NCBI GenBank assembly: GCA_021820645.1
Contig: JAKADJ010000007.1
Coordinates: 1-23,250 of the forward strand
Direction of reading: 5' to 3'
Source of the DNA: Bacillota bacterium
GTDB lineage: Bacteria; Bacillota_E; Sulfobacillia; Sulfobacillales; Sulfobacillaceae
Length of the DNA: 23,250 nt
Below the pieces are notes generated by a model. It did not search any database. It was not told where the DNA came from and saw nothing but the letters and a program-made list of their open reading frames with translations. The position numbers and the translations under genes are program-made. Positions 15,750-23,250 of the stretch are shown piece by piece (the stretch's first letter is position 1; every line of letters starts with the position of its first letter).

Positions 15750-17159
15750 ATGGATGAAGCGCTTTTAACACCCAAACGAATCGTAGAGGAATTGGACCGA
15801 CATATCGTCGGTCAGCATGATGCCAAGCGTGCGGTGGCCATTGCCTTACGGCATCGCTGGCGCCGGAGCCGACTAGAACCCGAATTACAGGACGAGATTA
15901 CTCCAAAAAACATCTTAATGATTGGGCCCACAGGGGTCGGTAAAACCGAGGTGGCCAGGAGACTCGCGCGACTGCTTCGCGTGCCGTTCATTAAGGTCGA
16001 AGCCACGAAGTTTACTGAAGTCGGGTATGTCGGCCGTGATGTCGATGCCATGATACGGGACCTCGTCGAGACCAGCGTCCGGATGGTGAAAGAAGAACGT
16101 ACTCAATCGGTTAAAGACCGCGCGGAGCGGGCTGCCGAAGACCGCATTGTGGAGGCCCTGGTCCCGGATCCAGTCGATGACTCAGCCCCCAAAAACCCGT
16201 TTGAAGCGATTTTTAGTGGGGCAGGCGGCAATTACCAAAATAAACGACCGGTCGATTTCGAAGAGCGTCGACGGATTGAAGAAGATCGACGAAAGGTCCG
16301 GGAAAAACTCCGGTTAAAAGCTATGGAACACGACCTGGTGGAAGTGGATGTAGAAGATGCCGGACCCCAGATGCCGATGTTGGGCAATATGCCAGGGGCT
16401 GAAGATAATCAAATGAATCTCGGTGAAATGTTTGGTAATTTGCTGCCTAAACGGACCAAACGACGGAAAATGACAGTGTCCGAGGCGCGAAAAATTCTGA
16501 CGCAAGAAGAAGCTCAAAAATTGATCGACACCGATGCGGCCAATGCCGATGCCCTGTGGCGTGCCGAGCAGCAGGGGATCATTTTCATCGATGAATTTGA
16601 TAAGATTGCGTCCTCGAGCCACGACGGTCGGGGGCCGGATGTGAGCCGAGAGGGCGTCCAACGCGATATTCTCCCGATTGTGGAGGGATCGACTGTGAAC
16701 ACGAAGTATGGCCCGGTAAAGACCGATCACATCTTATTTATCGCAGCCGGAGCCTTTCACGTATCCAAGCCCAGTGATCTTATTCCCGAGTTGCAAGGTC
16801 GATTTCCGATCCGGGTGGAGTTTACCGCGCTGACCGAACAGGACTTTTATGCGATTTTAACCGAGCCGAAGAATTCTCTCATTGCGCAATACCAGGCCTT
16901 ATTAGGCGCCGAAGGAGTAGAGGTGCGGTTTGAAGATGACGCGTTGTGGGCCATGGCGCGGTATGCGGATCGCGTCAATCGGGACACCGAGAACATCGGG
17001 GCCCGACGTCTACACACCATTCTGGAGAAGGTTTTGGAAGAACTCAGTTTCGAGGCTCCTGACCTTAAAGGACAAGTGATTCCGATTACCGCGGCCTATG
17101 TGGACCAACGTTTGGCTGGCATCGCGGATAATATTGACATTAATCGGTATATACTCTGA
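15750..17159 (+). CDS. hslU: ATP-dependent protease ATPase subunit HslU (ClpY/CodX)
   Basis: HslU is the AAA+ unfoldase that feeds substrates to HslV. The 469-residue length fits the family. Visible features are [24 protein letters not shown] at the N-terminus, Walker A GPTGVGKT (59-66) and the [11 protein letters not shown] pore-region motif near 89-99. The variable charged intermediate domain follows (about 110-245), then Walker [12 protein letters not shown] (near 277-287). The sensor and C-terminal domain include [11 protein letters not shown] and [16 protein letters not shown]. The hydrophobic C-terminus INRYIL resembles the tail that docks into HslV. The ATG at 15750 is preceded by GGAGGGAG. 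A 101-base gap with a separate promoter divides it from codY. Confidence 0.97.
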   Translation: MDEALLTPKRIVEELDRHIVGQHDAKRAVAIALRHRWRRSRLEPELQDEITPKNILMIGPTGVGKTEVARRLARLLRVPFIKVEATKFTEVGYVGRDVDAMIRDLVETSVRMVKEERTQSVKDRAERAAEDRIVEALVPDPVDDSAPKNPFEAIFSGAGGNYQNKRPVDFEERRRIEEDRRKVREKLRLKAMEHDLVEVDVEDAGPQMPMLGNMPGAEDNQMNLGEMFGNLLPKRTKRRKMTVSEARKILTQEEAQKLIDTDAANADALWRAEQQGIIFIDEFDKIASSSHDGRGPDVSREGVQRDILPIVEGSTVNTKYGPVKTDHILFIAAGAFHVSKPSDLIPELQGRFPIRVEFTALTEQDFYAILTEPKNSLIAQYQALLGAEGVEVRFEDDALWAMARYADRVNRDTENIGARRLHTILEKVLEELSFEAPDLKGQVIPITAAYVDQRLAGIADNIDINRYIL

Positions 17160-17190
17160 ATTTTTGCTTTCGTTATCACATTCCAATCCG

Positions 17191-17207
17191 TGAGTATGGT
17201 ATACTCA
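17191..17207 (+). promoter_or_regulatory. codY promoter (extended -10) inside a perfect inverted repeat
   Basis: TG at 17197-17198 and TATACT at 17200-17205 make an extended -10 element about 55 bases before the codY start. The same bases form a perfect inverted repeat: TGAGTAT (17191-17197), a GGT spacer, and ATACTCA (17201-17207). A symmetric site over a -10 box is a plausible repressor operator. It does not resemble the CodY box AATTTTCWGAAAATT. No good -35 is seen. Confidence 0.6.
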
Positions 17208-17260
17208 TAACCGGAAATTGAAGCGATGACGAAATACGCAAACTGAGGGAGGCTTTTGTC

Positions 17261-18043
17261 GTGGAACACCTTTTAGACAAGACGCGACGTATTAACCGAT
17301 TACTGCAACGCACGGCCGGGCATCCTGTTAACTTCGAAGAGATGGCGCAGATTTTGAGCCAATTGATTGCTGCCAATGTGTACGTGGTTAGCCGTCGAGG
17401 GAAGATTCTGGGTTATTCGTTATTAGATTCCTTCGAGTGCGATATTATGATTCGTGAAGTCCTTGGCCAGGATTCTTTTCCCCAGCCCTATAACAATGGT
17501 TTGTTGAAGGTTGATGAAACTTATCCTAATGTGTCACAAGAATCGCGTCGTTGCGTCTTCTTTCGAGATAAACAGTGTATATACGAAAATAAGATTACAA
17601 CGGTGGTACCCGTTAATGGAGGCGGTGATCGCCTCGGAACGTTGGTGCTGTCGCGATTTGGCCGAGAATTTGAGGATGAGGATCTTATTTTGGCGGAATA
17701 TGGCGCTACGGTCGTAGCCATGGAGATTCTACGGTCCAAGTCCGATGAGCTCGACATGGAAGCTCGCAAAAAAGCGGCGGTTAAGGTTGCGATTGACACG
17801 CTTTCATACTCCGAGCTCGAAGCTGTCCAGCATATCTTCGAGGAATTGGGTGGCGAAGAAGGATTGTTGGTGGCCTCCAAGATTGCGGACCGGGTGGGCA
17901 TTACGCGTTCGGTGATTGTGAATGCCCTGCGGAAGTTTGAATCCGCCGGAGTTATCGAATCGCGGTCGTTGGGCATGAAGGGTACTCATATCCGGGTGTT
18001 AAACGATCGACTCATGCCGGAGCTCAAAAAGCTTCATCGTTAA
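17261..18043 (+). CDS. codY: Global transcriptional repressor CodY
   Basis: CodY represses nutrient-limitation and stationary-phase genes in Bacillota when GTP and branched-chain amino acids are plentiful. The 260-residue protein has an N-terminal GAF-type sensor domain (about 1-155), a linker helix and a C-terminal winged helix-turn-helix. The DNA-binding stretch from [26 protein letters not shown] (205-230) through [13 protein letters not shown] is almost identical to Bacillus CodY from memory. The sensor is more divergent: the position of Bacillus Arg61, a branched-chain amino acid contact, holds Ile62 or its neighbours, and Cys60, Cys98 and Cys106 are present. The GTG at 17261 is fixed by GAGGGAGG at 17245-17252 and by the family N-terminus. 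It has its own promoter and follows hslU as in the codVWXY operon. Confidence 0.97.
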   Translation: MEHLLDKTRRINRLLQRTAGHPVNFEEMAQILSQLIAANVYVVSRRGKILGYSLLDSFECDIMIREVLGQDSFPQPYNNGLLKVDETYPNVSQESRRCVFFRDKQCIYENKITTVVPVNGGGDRLGTLVLSRFGREFEDEDLILAEYGATVVAMEILRSKSDELDMEARKKAAVKVAIDTLSYSELEAVQHIFEELGGEEGLLVASKIADRVGITRSVIVNALRKFESAGVIESRSLGMKGTHIRVLNDRLMPELKKLHR

Positions 18044-18071
18044 ACCCCAAGTAACCGTCCAAAGAATGGAG

Positions 18072-18101
18072 GAGGGTGTCCGGTATGAACCGGGCACCCT
18101 C
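18072..18101. terminator. Bidirectional terminator between codY and the transglycosylase gene
   Basis: A 12-pair stem (18072-18083 with 18090-18101, one G-T pair) closes a 6-base loop. It lies 28 bases after the codY stop and directly beside the 3' end of the convergent minus-strand gene. T tracts are weak on both sides. Confidence 0.75.
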
Positions 18102-18103
18102 GT

Positions 18104-18823
18104 TTACTGCACTAAGTGTAGAGGTTGCTGGAATATCCGGTGAGCTTGTGCCAATGAAATCATGTGGTCAGAGACCATGCTGGTTAACACTTCCCATTGG
18201 CGGGCCTTGGCCAACTTGTAGTGGGTTAGGGGGTCATAGGCGGATGGGGCTTGAGGCAGTCCGGCAAGCACCGTGGCCTCGGATGCCGTCAAGTTCGCCA
18301 CGGAGCGATGAAAATAAACCTGGGCAGCTCGGGCCACCCCGTAGCTACCGTGCCCTAAATACACCTCATTGAGATACATATTGAGAATCTGCTGTTTACT
18401 ATAGAGTGCTGTGACCATAAGGGATAACAAGATACCGGTGACCTTACGGGGAATGGTCTTTTTCGGAGAGAGCATGAGGTCCCTCACGAGTTGTTGAGTA
18501 ATGGTGCTGCCTCCTTGCGCAAAGGTGAGAGTCCTGATGTCGACGAGAAGAGCCCGTCCGATGCCTTCGAAAGAGATTCCCCAGTTATGATAAAAGCTTC
18601 GATCCTCCGTCGCGATGAGCGCATGGGTAAGCCATGGGTTCGCCGCAGCCTTTTTGAGGTAGATGCCGTGGTGACTGGTCACCCGTTGATGGACCCGAGT
18701 TGGCAATGATTCCAAGGCAGACCAATATCGCCAATAAAATAACGTCAATGCGACGAGTGCGACAAGGCATAGCCAGATAATGCTCCGGATTCTGCGGCTC
18801 CATACGTCATGAGTCGTGATCAT
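18104..18823 (-). CDS. Monofunctional peptidoglycan glycosyltransferase-like protein (GT51)
   Basis: GT51 enzymes polymerise lipid II into glycan strands at the outer membrane face. This 239-residue protein has one N-terminal membrane anchor (about 14-32) and no transpeptidase domain, as in MGT proteins. Motif 1 is TEDRSFYHNWG with the presumed catalytic Glu73, motif 2 is QGGSTITQQLVRDLML (103-118), and motif 4 is ILNMYLNEVYLGHGSYGV. Motif 3 is unusual: the RKxxE Glu, the second key acid in family members, is Gly130 in RKVTG. The ATG at 18823 has GAGG 8 bases upstream and starts 10 bases after the upstream lactonase-like gene's stop, so the two are probably coupled. Activity may be reduced or differently organised; a sequencing error cannot be excluded. 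Confidence 0.88.
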   Translation of the reverse strand: MITTHDVWSRRIRSIIWLCLVALVALTLFYWRYWSALESLPTRVHQRVTSHHGIYLKKAAANPWLTHALIATEDRSFYHNWGISFEGIGRALLVDIRTLTFAQGGSTITQQLVRDLMLSPKKTIPRKVTGILLSLMVTALYSKQQILNMYLNEVYLGHGSYGVARAAQVYFHRSVANLTASEATVLAGLPQAPSAYDPLTHYKLAKARQWEVLTSMVSDHMISLAQAHRIFQQPLHLVQ

Positions 18824-18833
18824 AGAGGCCGCC

Positions 18834-19592
18834 TCAATGGTAGAATAGCGGAGCAATCCGCCAGTCTTCCTGACGGGCTTGAACCGGATCGTGTGAGAAA
18901 AAAGGTCGGGCTTTGGTGTCGTGGACGATGTCTAACAGTCGCGCCACGGAGGCCTTTGCCAAGTCGGGGTCGGTAGAGGCTCCGACGTGTTCGGGATCAA
19001 ATTGCTCCCGAGTATAGACGGCATCACTGGTGATTAAAACGGGTCCGGTCGAGGTTTCAATGAATAAGGATTGGTGGCCGAGGGTATGACCGGGCGTGGA
19101 TACAAGCGTGACTCCGGCTTCGACCACCGTGTCCCCATTGAGCAATGTGAGTTGCGTGCGGTCGATGGCGGATGCAGCCGGGTCTAGATATTGTGCCGGG
19201 TCCTTGGCCATTGCGTCCCATTCCTGTTCTTGAATCATAAAGCGATGATGGGAGAACTGCTGATTGCCGCCTGCATGGTCGAAATGAAGGTGTGAATTTA
19301 TCACCAGGTCAATGTCGTCCAGGGCAAAGCCTAGTCTCCCTAACTGGGAGGGGATCATGTCCTCGGGGGATAAATCCGGAACCAGCACTTGAGAAAATTC
19401 ATCCCCCAATAGTTGCTGGGGGGATACCCGGCAACTATTGGAGCATCCGGTATCAAATAGCACGAGGCCGTTGGGAGTCTCTATCAAATACGCATAGACC
19501 GGGATAGCAAATCGATGACCTGGGGCGGTACTAGGATCCAGTACCGTGGCGTCCACATCAAATTTTCCGACCGGAAGGATCCAAAAACGCAT
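18834..19592 (-). CDS. Metallo-beta-lactamase-fold hydrolase, N-acyl homoserine lactonase-like
   Basis: The 252-residue protein is a dinuclear metal hydrolase. The ligand set is complete: HLHFDH with His101, His103, Asp105 and His106, then His169 in TPGHTLGH, Asp190 in ITSDA and His234 in FFSHD. Length and layout resemble AiiA-type lactonases, which open the lactone ring of acyl homoserine lactone signals. The substrate could equally be another lactone or ester. The ATG at 19592 is chosen since the protein then starts MRFWILPVGKFDVD, family-like, with AAAGGA upstream; the longer in-frame start at 19685 gives unrelated residues. No signal peptide is seen, so it acts in the cytoplasm. It is the first gene of a two-gene unit with the GT51 protein. 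Confidence 0.85.
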   Translation of the reverse strand: MRFWILPVGKFDVDATVLDPSTAPGHRFAIPVYAYLIETPNGLVLFDTGCSNSCRVSPQQLLGDEFSQVLVPDLSPEDMIPSQLGRLGFALDDIDLVINSHLHFDHAGGNQQFSHHRFMIQEQEWDAMAKDPAQYLDPAASAIDRTQLTLLNGDTVVEAGVTLVSTPGHTLGHQSLFIETSTGPVLITSDAVYTREQFDPEHVGASTDPDLAKASVARLLDIVHDTKARPFFSHDPVQARQEDWRIAPLFYH

Positions 19593-19680
19593 GGGTGTGC
19601 ACCGTCCTTTACGACCGATAAGGTGGGCATGAGGGGCTGTCCAATCGTCTATATCCCCCGACGATATGCCTGTTATCCAA

Positions 19681-19689
19681 ATCATAACA
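19681..19689 (-). promoter_or_regulatory. Possible extended -10 promoter of the lactonase-transglycosylase pair
   Basis: On the minus strand TGT followed by TATGAT (19686-19681) forms an extended -10 element about 90 bases before the lactonase start. No acceptable -35 hexamer is found at the usual distance. The call is tentative. Confidence 0.4.
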
Positions 19690-19831
19690 TACTCTAGATT
19701 GCGTTGACTTTGGATTGTTTACCGTCTCCTCGGTGTCTACCCAAGTGCATCCTTAGTTTACCGACTCTGGTAATGAGCTCAGAGGATGACGATGGAGTAA
19801 GAAGGCTACACTCCATTCGAGGTGATAGATT

Positions 19832-20827
19832 ATGACGCAACGTTGGAGGACTGCCGTAGGCTCGGCGTTAACTTTGGCGATTGCGGTGACCGGGTGTGGG
19901 TTCCATGCCAATGCCGCAGCTAAACCTAAGGCATCTACGGTGCCGTTGAGAGTTGTCGGGTTCTGGGCCAATGATGTCACGACTCCATTGACAGCCCTTT
20001 ATAAATACCCCCATGCGATCTCGGAATTTTCACCGTTTTGGTATTCGGTAACCGCATCGGGCTCCTTAAAGAGCCACGTCGACGCGACCATTTTGTCTCA
20101 AGTGACCAAAGCGCACATCCCAGTGATGCCTTTAGTCAATGATGCGACGGGGATCCAAGCCTTTCTACCCTCTAAGACGACACGGACCGCCGCGGCGAGG
20201 GCTATTGCCGACATGGTGGGAACCATGCATTTTCAGGGGGTAAATATTGACTTTGAGCCAACCCACACTCATTTGAGAACCGAACTGACCGCGTTTATGA
20301 CCGAGTTGCGAGATTTCTTACCTCGCACCGATAAAATTACGATGGATGTGGTTCCTCATTCCGGGGGCGCTTACCAGTATCCCCAACTAGAGCACGAGGT
20401 TAACCAGTTTATCCTCATGAGTTATGACGAGCATGCCGACGGATCGATGGCGGGGCCGGTGGCTGCAATGCCGTGGGTAAGCAATATCCTGGCCAGAATT
20501 CTAAAAACCGTTCCAGCGTCCCAGATAGATTTAGGGATTCCGGTCTATGGATATACCTGGCCGACCGGTAGCACACACGCCAAAACGGTGCCATACAATG
20601 CGGTGACCCCGACCATGACACTGCACGCTAAGTGGAGTGGGCGCTACCAGGAAACCTATGCACATTTCTCCGGCCATACGGCATGGTGGGAAAGTCTGCA
20701 AGGGATGAACCAAAAAATTGCCTTAGCTAAGAAAGACCATCTGGCCGGAGTCGCGTTATGGCATATGGGGTATACCAACAACGCGGTGATGCAACTCCTC
20801 TTGCATACAATAGGTCGGCAACCGTAA
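19832..20827 (+). CDS. GH18-family glycoside hydrolase-like lipoprotein
   Basis: This 331-residue protein has a signal peptide with a lipobox VTGC (lipidated Cys22), so it is probably anchored on the outer face of the membrane. The rest resembles GH18 proteins of the YaaH/SleL type, which cut chitin-like or peptidoglycan glycans. Seen are ISEFSPFWYSV near 63-73, the catalytic strand GVNIDFEP (136-143) with Asp140 and Glu142, ILMSYDEH (194-201) and LGIPVYGYTW. The first Asp of DGxDxDxE is Gln135. No LysM domain is present, unlike many spore cortex members. The ATG at 19832 has GAGGTGAT upstream. A strong terminator overlaps its stop codon, so it appears to be a single-gene unit beside a polysaccharide operon. 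Substrate is unknown. Confidence 0.82.
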   Translation: MTQRWRTAVGSALTLAIAVTGCGFHANAAAKPKASTVPLRVVGFWANDVTTPLTALYKYPHAISEFSPFWYSVTASGSLKSHVDATILSQVTKAHIPVMPLVNDATGIQAFLPSKTTRTAAARAIADMVGTMHFQGVNIDFEPTHTHLRTELTAFMTELRDFLPRTDKITMDVVPHSGGAYQYPQLEHEVNQFILMSYDEHADGSMAGPVAAMPWVSNILARILKTVPASQIDLGIPVYGYTWPTGSTHAKTVPYNAVTPTMTLHAKWSGRYQETYAHFSGHTAWWESLQGMNQKIALAKKDHLAGVALWHMGYTNNAVMQLLLHTIGRQP

Positions 20828-20853
20828 GGAAACTCACACGGTTGCTTTTTCTT
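20818..20853 (+). terminator. Intrinsic terminator of the GH18-like gene
   Basis: GCAACCGT (20818-20825) and ACGGTTGC (20838-20845) form a perfect 8-pair stem, followed at once by TTTTTCTT (20846-20853). The left arm includes the last codons, so the hairpin overlaps the stop codon. Confidence 0.9.
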
Positions 20854-20923
20854 TATCCAATTAAGAGGAATCTCCTCCTCGTATGTCGAAATGAGAGAAC
20901 ACAAGGAGGATGTTAATACCCGG

Positions 20924-21682
20924 ATGGAACTTCAAGAACTTTGGCGCGTGATCCGTAAGCGTCTTAAAATGATCATTTTAATTACGGTGGTCGCAGTGGC
21001 GACTAGTGGAATTCTGAGCAAATTTGTCCTACCCAAACAGTATGCAGGCACTGCAACCCTGATTGTGATTCCCCACAACTCCACCCAGAGCCTCTTAACA
21101 TCTATGGTGACGGGTCAACAATTAGTCGATACGTATGCCCAGTTGGTGGACTCGAGGGCAGTTGTCGGCGGCGTCATTCAAAGCCTGGGGCTTAATGTGA
21201 CGGTTACGCATTTAACCAAAATGATTACTGCGACACCGTTGACGAATACGGATTTACTGACAGTAACGGTCAAGGCGCCCTCTCCCTCATTTGCGGCGCG
21301 CGTGGCGAATGAAGTCGCCTTAAAGACGGTGGCTGAGGTAACCTTGGTTCAAGGCCAAAAGAACCTCGAGGTGGTTAATCCTGCCATCAATAGTCCGATC
21401 CCGGTCGGGCCTAAGACCAAGATTAACGTGGCTATAGCCTTAGTCTTAGGACTAATGGTGAGCGCAGGACTAGCCTTTTTACTGGAATATCTAGACGACT
21501 CGGTGCGGTCTGAAGAGGATGTTAAACGCGTCTTTGATCTACCGCTTCTAACCGTGATTCCCTCGATTGGCGATGAATCCACGGTCAAGGGAGCCAAAGA
21601 TCGACCCAAACGCGCCACCCGATCGAAGGCCCGCGGTCAACGGACGGTGCGCTCAAACGGGCGATACGAAGGGAGATTGTAG
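20924..21682 (+). CDS. Wzz/YwqC-type polysaccharide chain-length and kinase-modulator protein
   Basis: The 252-residue protein is a polysaccharide co-polymerase with two membrane segments, about 16-36 and 167-189, and an extracytoplasmic region rich in short helices between them. In Gram-positive bacteria such proteins control exopolysaccharide chain length and activate a partner tyrosine kinase, here encoded 4 bases downstream. The cytoplasmic part after TM2 has the YLDDSVRSEEDVKR motif typical of the family, and ends in a strongly basic tail (about 222-247). The ATG at 20924 matches the usual MELQELWRVIRKR start, but its GGAGG site is 15 bases away. An ATG at 20891 in the same frame is an alternative with no obvious ribosome binding site. 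No promoter was recognised between the upstream terminator and this gene. Confidence 0.9.
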   Translation: MELQELWRVIRKRLKMIILITVVAVATSGILSKFVLPKQYAGTATLIVIPHNSTQSLLTSMVTGQQLVDTYAQLVDSRAVVGGVIQSLGLNVTVTHLTKMITATPLTNTDLLTVTVKAPSPSFAARVANEVALKTVAEVTLVQGQKNLEVVNPAINSPIPVGPKTKINVAIALVLGLMVSAGLAFLLEYLDDSVRSEEDVKRVFDLPLLTVIPSIGDESTVKGAKDRPKRATRSKARGQRTVRSNGRYEGRL

Positions 21683-21686
21683 GCAC

Positions 21687-22385
21687 ATGCCCCTGGATTT
21701 ATCTAATCTAATAGACCCTAAATTGGTCGTTCTTACGGCGCCTCGATCATCGGCGGCTGAGCAGTATCGAGCTTTGCGGACCAACCTGGAGTTTCTTGGC
21801 GTGAATGGGCCTCTGACGAAAGTCATGGTAACGAGCGGCACGCCAGGTGCGGGGAAGAGTTTAACCTCCAGTAACTTAGCGATTTCATTAGCCCAAGCCG
21901 GCAAGAACACGCTATTAGTCGATGCGGACTTAAGACGGCCCATGATTCATCATCTATTTGGCAATGGCAATTTGTCCGGTCTGACCACGGCTTTAACACG
22001 TCCGGAAGAATGGCATAAACATGTGGTGCGGGGGCCGATTGGTGGACTGTCGCTGATGACTAGTGGCCCCATTCCGCCTAATCCTTCGGAGATGATGTCG
22101 TCACCGATTATGATGGAACTATTGGTGCAACTGGGACAGGCGTACGATATGGTGGTGTTGGATACCCCGCCGGTCGTCTCGTTTACCGATGCCGTGGTAT
22201 TAAGCCAAACCATGGACGGAGTAATTTTGGTGGTGAGAGCTGGGCACACCTCGCGTAAGATTGACTTGAAAGGTAAAGAGCGCTTGACGCAGGTCAATGC
22301 ACGGATTCTTGGAATCGTGCTAAACGATATTGAGATGAACGATGAGGATTACAGCTATTATTATGGATACGGAGACCGGAAATAG
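21687..22385 (+). CDS. Bacterial tyrosine kinase (BY-kinase), CapB/YwqD type
   Basis: BY-kinases autophosphorylate on a C-terminal tyrosine cluster and regulate polysaccharide assembly through their Wzz-type partner. The 232-residue protein has EQYRALRTNLEF (25-36), a segment used in oligomer contacts. It also carries Walker A SGTPGAGKS (50-58), Walker A' LLVDADLRRP (76-85) and Walker B MVVLDTPPV. The tail carries five tyrosines at 222, 224, 225, 226 and 228. The ATG at 21687 follows the Wzz-type stop by 4 bases, with GAAGGGAG upstream. Separate kinase and modulator genes are the Bacillota arrangement. The end overlaps the phosphatase gene by one base. Together the three genes form a kinase, modulator and phosphatase module. 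Confidence 0.94.
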   Translation: MPLDLSNLIDPKLVVLTAPRSSAAEQYRALRTNLEFLGVNGPLTKVMVTSGTPGAGKSLTSSNLAISLAQAGKNTLLVDADLRRPMIHHLFGNGNLSGLTTALTRPEEWHKHVVRGPIGGLSLMTSGPIPPNPSEMMSSPIMMELLVQLGQAYDMVVLDTPPVVSFTDAVVLSQTMDGVILVVRAGHTSRKIDLKGKERLTQVNARILGIVLNDIEMNDEDYSYYYGYGDRK

Positions 22386-23152
22386 TGATTGATTTACACG
22401 CCCACGTATTGACCGGAATCGATGACGGACCTAAGACGGTGTCAGATACACTGGCAGTGATGCGGCAGGCGGCATCGGACGGCACGCATCAGCTAGTTGC
22501 GGTGGCCCACGCTAATGATGGTCACTTTGCCGTGAGTCGCGGGGATTATGACCGCGCTTTCGCGGACGCCGTTAGAGAAATTCAGATGGCGGAGATTGAT
22601 GTACAACTGATTCCCGGCATGGAAGTTAGACTGGGTCCGAAAATGGCCGAGGGCTACCGGCAAGGGGATTTTCTGGCGATTGGCGATACGAAATATTTTT
22701 GTGTGGAATTGCCGCCAAATGACTTTCCAGCGTATACGTTAGATGCGCTCTATGAATTGTCGCTCGAGGGATTACGGCTTCTAATCATTCACCCTGAGCG
22801 CAATCGTGGCATCCGTAAGCGGGCTGAATTAGCGGAGCGTCTCATCCGTATGGAAGCTTTGGGGGTAGCCTCCGGGGGCTCTATTTTGGGCCAATTTGGA
22901 CCGGAAGCGGAAGCTTCAGCCTGGCAATTGATTGAGATGGGGTTTATTCAAGCGGTAGCGACGGATGGGCACTCGGTATCGAAGCGGCCGTTACGGCTAT
23001 CGGCATATGAGCCAGTACTTAGCCGACGGTATGGGGAATCCGTTGCGATGTCGATGTTGAGGACGACGCCTGCCTTGGTTTTACAAGGCGCCCCAGTTGA
23101 ACTGGTGCCGCATCCTCGGGTCGGCTGGCGTCGCTGGTTCGGATCCCGTTAG
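22385..23152 (+). CDS. PHP-family protein-tyrosine phosphatase, CpsB/YwqE type
   Basis: This manganese-dependent phosphatase removes phosphate from the tyrosine cluster of BY-kinases. The 255-residue protein opens MIDLHAHVLTGIDDGPKT with metal ligands His5 and His7. Further ligands are His42 in VAHANDG, Glu80 in PGMEV, His136 in IIHPERN, and Asp194 and His196 in ATDGHS. All fit the PHP fold of CpsB. The GTG start at 22385 shares its G with the kinase stop codon (TAGTG), so translation is coupled. The first-block motif is usually HCHILPGIDDGA; here it is HAHVLTGIDDGP, a small variation. The operon probably continues beyond the window. The last 98 bases after it hold no recognised gene. Confidence 0.93.
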   Translation: MIDLHAHVLTGIDDGPKTVSDTLAVMRQAASDGTHQLVAVAHANDGHFAVSRGDYDRAFADAVREIQMAEIDVQLIPGMEVRLGPKMAEGYRQGDFLAIGDTKYFCVELPPNDFPAYTLDALYELSLEGLRLLIIHPERNRGIRKRAELAERLIRMEALGVASGGSILGQFGPEAEASAWQLIEMGFIQAVATDGHSVSKRPLRLSAYEPVLSRRYGESVAMSMLRTTPALVLQGAPVELVPHPRVGWRRWFGSR

Positions 23153-23250
23153 GCTCTAGTCTTAAGACGACTACAGTGATGGCCTGAATTACGAGGATTT
23201 TAGAATCTTTTGTCGAAATACCAGAATGAACCAGTTCAGCCGAGCTGGCG

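Noticed and set aside
16314..16730. A 138-residue minus-strand open frame opposite hslU
   Set aside because: It is a shadow of the hslU coding sequence with no protein-like motif.
17160..17260. Possible CodY box (autoregulation) before codY
   Set aside because: No segment matches AATTTTCWGAAAATT well enough; only the unrelated inverted repeat stands out.
23157..23173. Palindrome around GTCTTAAGAC after the phosphatase gene
   Set aside because: The repeat is short, has no T tract and no link to a gene in view, so neither a terminator nor an operator can be supported.

Overview
The window reads as a chromosomal core segment from a Gram-positive bacterium of the Bacillota. The evidence is the gene order (smc-ftsY, ylxM-ffh-rpsP-rimM-trmD-rplS-lepB-rbgA-rnhB, topA-trmFO-xerC-hslV-hslU-codY), the presence of CodY and YlxM, strong GGAGG-type ribosome binding sites, and several TTG and GTG starts (inferred for the glycosyltransferase, rplS, topA, lepB, codY and the PHP phosphatase). 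Base composition is moderately GC-rich, and the protein style fits a deep-branching Sulfobacillus-like lineage. That placement is an inference from recall, not a search result.

Layout. 1-2006: the 3' end of smc, then ftsY. 2046-3586: an inserted, self-contained unit made of a near-consensus promoter, a c-di-AMP (ydaO/yuaA) riboswitch, a terminator, a family-4-like glycosyltransferase and a closing hairpin. 3626-9317: a long plus-strand translation and export operon with its own promoter (ylxM, ffh, rpsP, rimM, trmD, rplS, lepB, rbgA, rnhB), mostly overlapping or tightly spaced. 9334-10640, minus strand: a secreted peptidoglycan hydrolase (PG-binding domain, two LysM, NlpC/P60) preceded by a second c-di-AMP riboswitch and a promoter. 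10779-17159: topA, trmFO, xerC, hslV, hslU. 17191-18101: codY with its own extended -10 promoter lying inside a perfect inverted repeat. 18104-19592, minus strand: a coupled pair, a metallo-beta-lactamase-fold lactonase-like enzyme and a family 51 glycosyltransferase (monofunctional transglycosylase type). 19832-23152: a GH18-like lipoprotein, then the start of an exopolysaccharide/capsule regulation operon (Wzz-type chain-length protein, tyrosine kinase, PHP-type tyrosine phosphatase). The last 100 bases hold no recognised gene.

How it fits together. The core genes cover chromosome organisation, co-translational protein targeting (both SRP GTPases, YlxM, signal peptidase), ribosome and tRNA maturation, DNA topology and dimer resolution, proteolysis and nutrient-responsive regulation. 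The accessory genes inserted between these blocks concern the cell envelope: wall hydrolysis, glycan polymerisation, glycosyl transfer and polysaccharide export control. Two of them sit behind separate c-di-AMP riboswitches that appear to act in different ways, one by transcription termination and one by covering a ribosome binding site. This is the most interesting signal in the window. No CRISPR array, tRNA, rRNA, insertion sequence or phage gene was seen.
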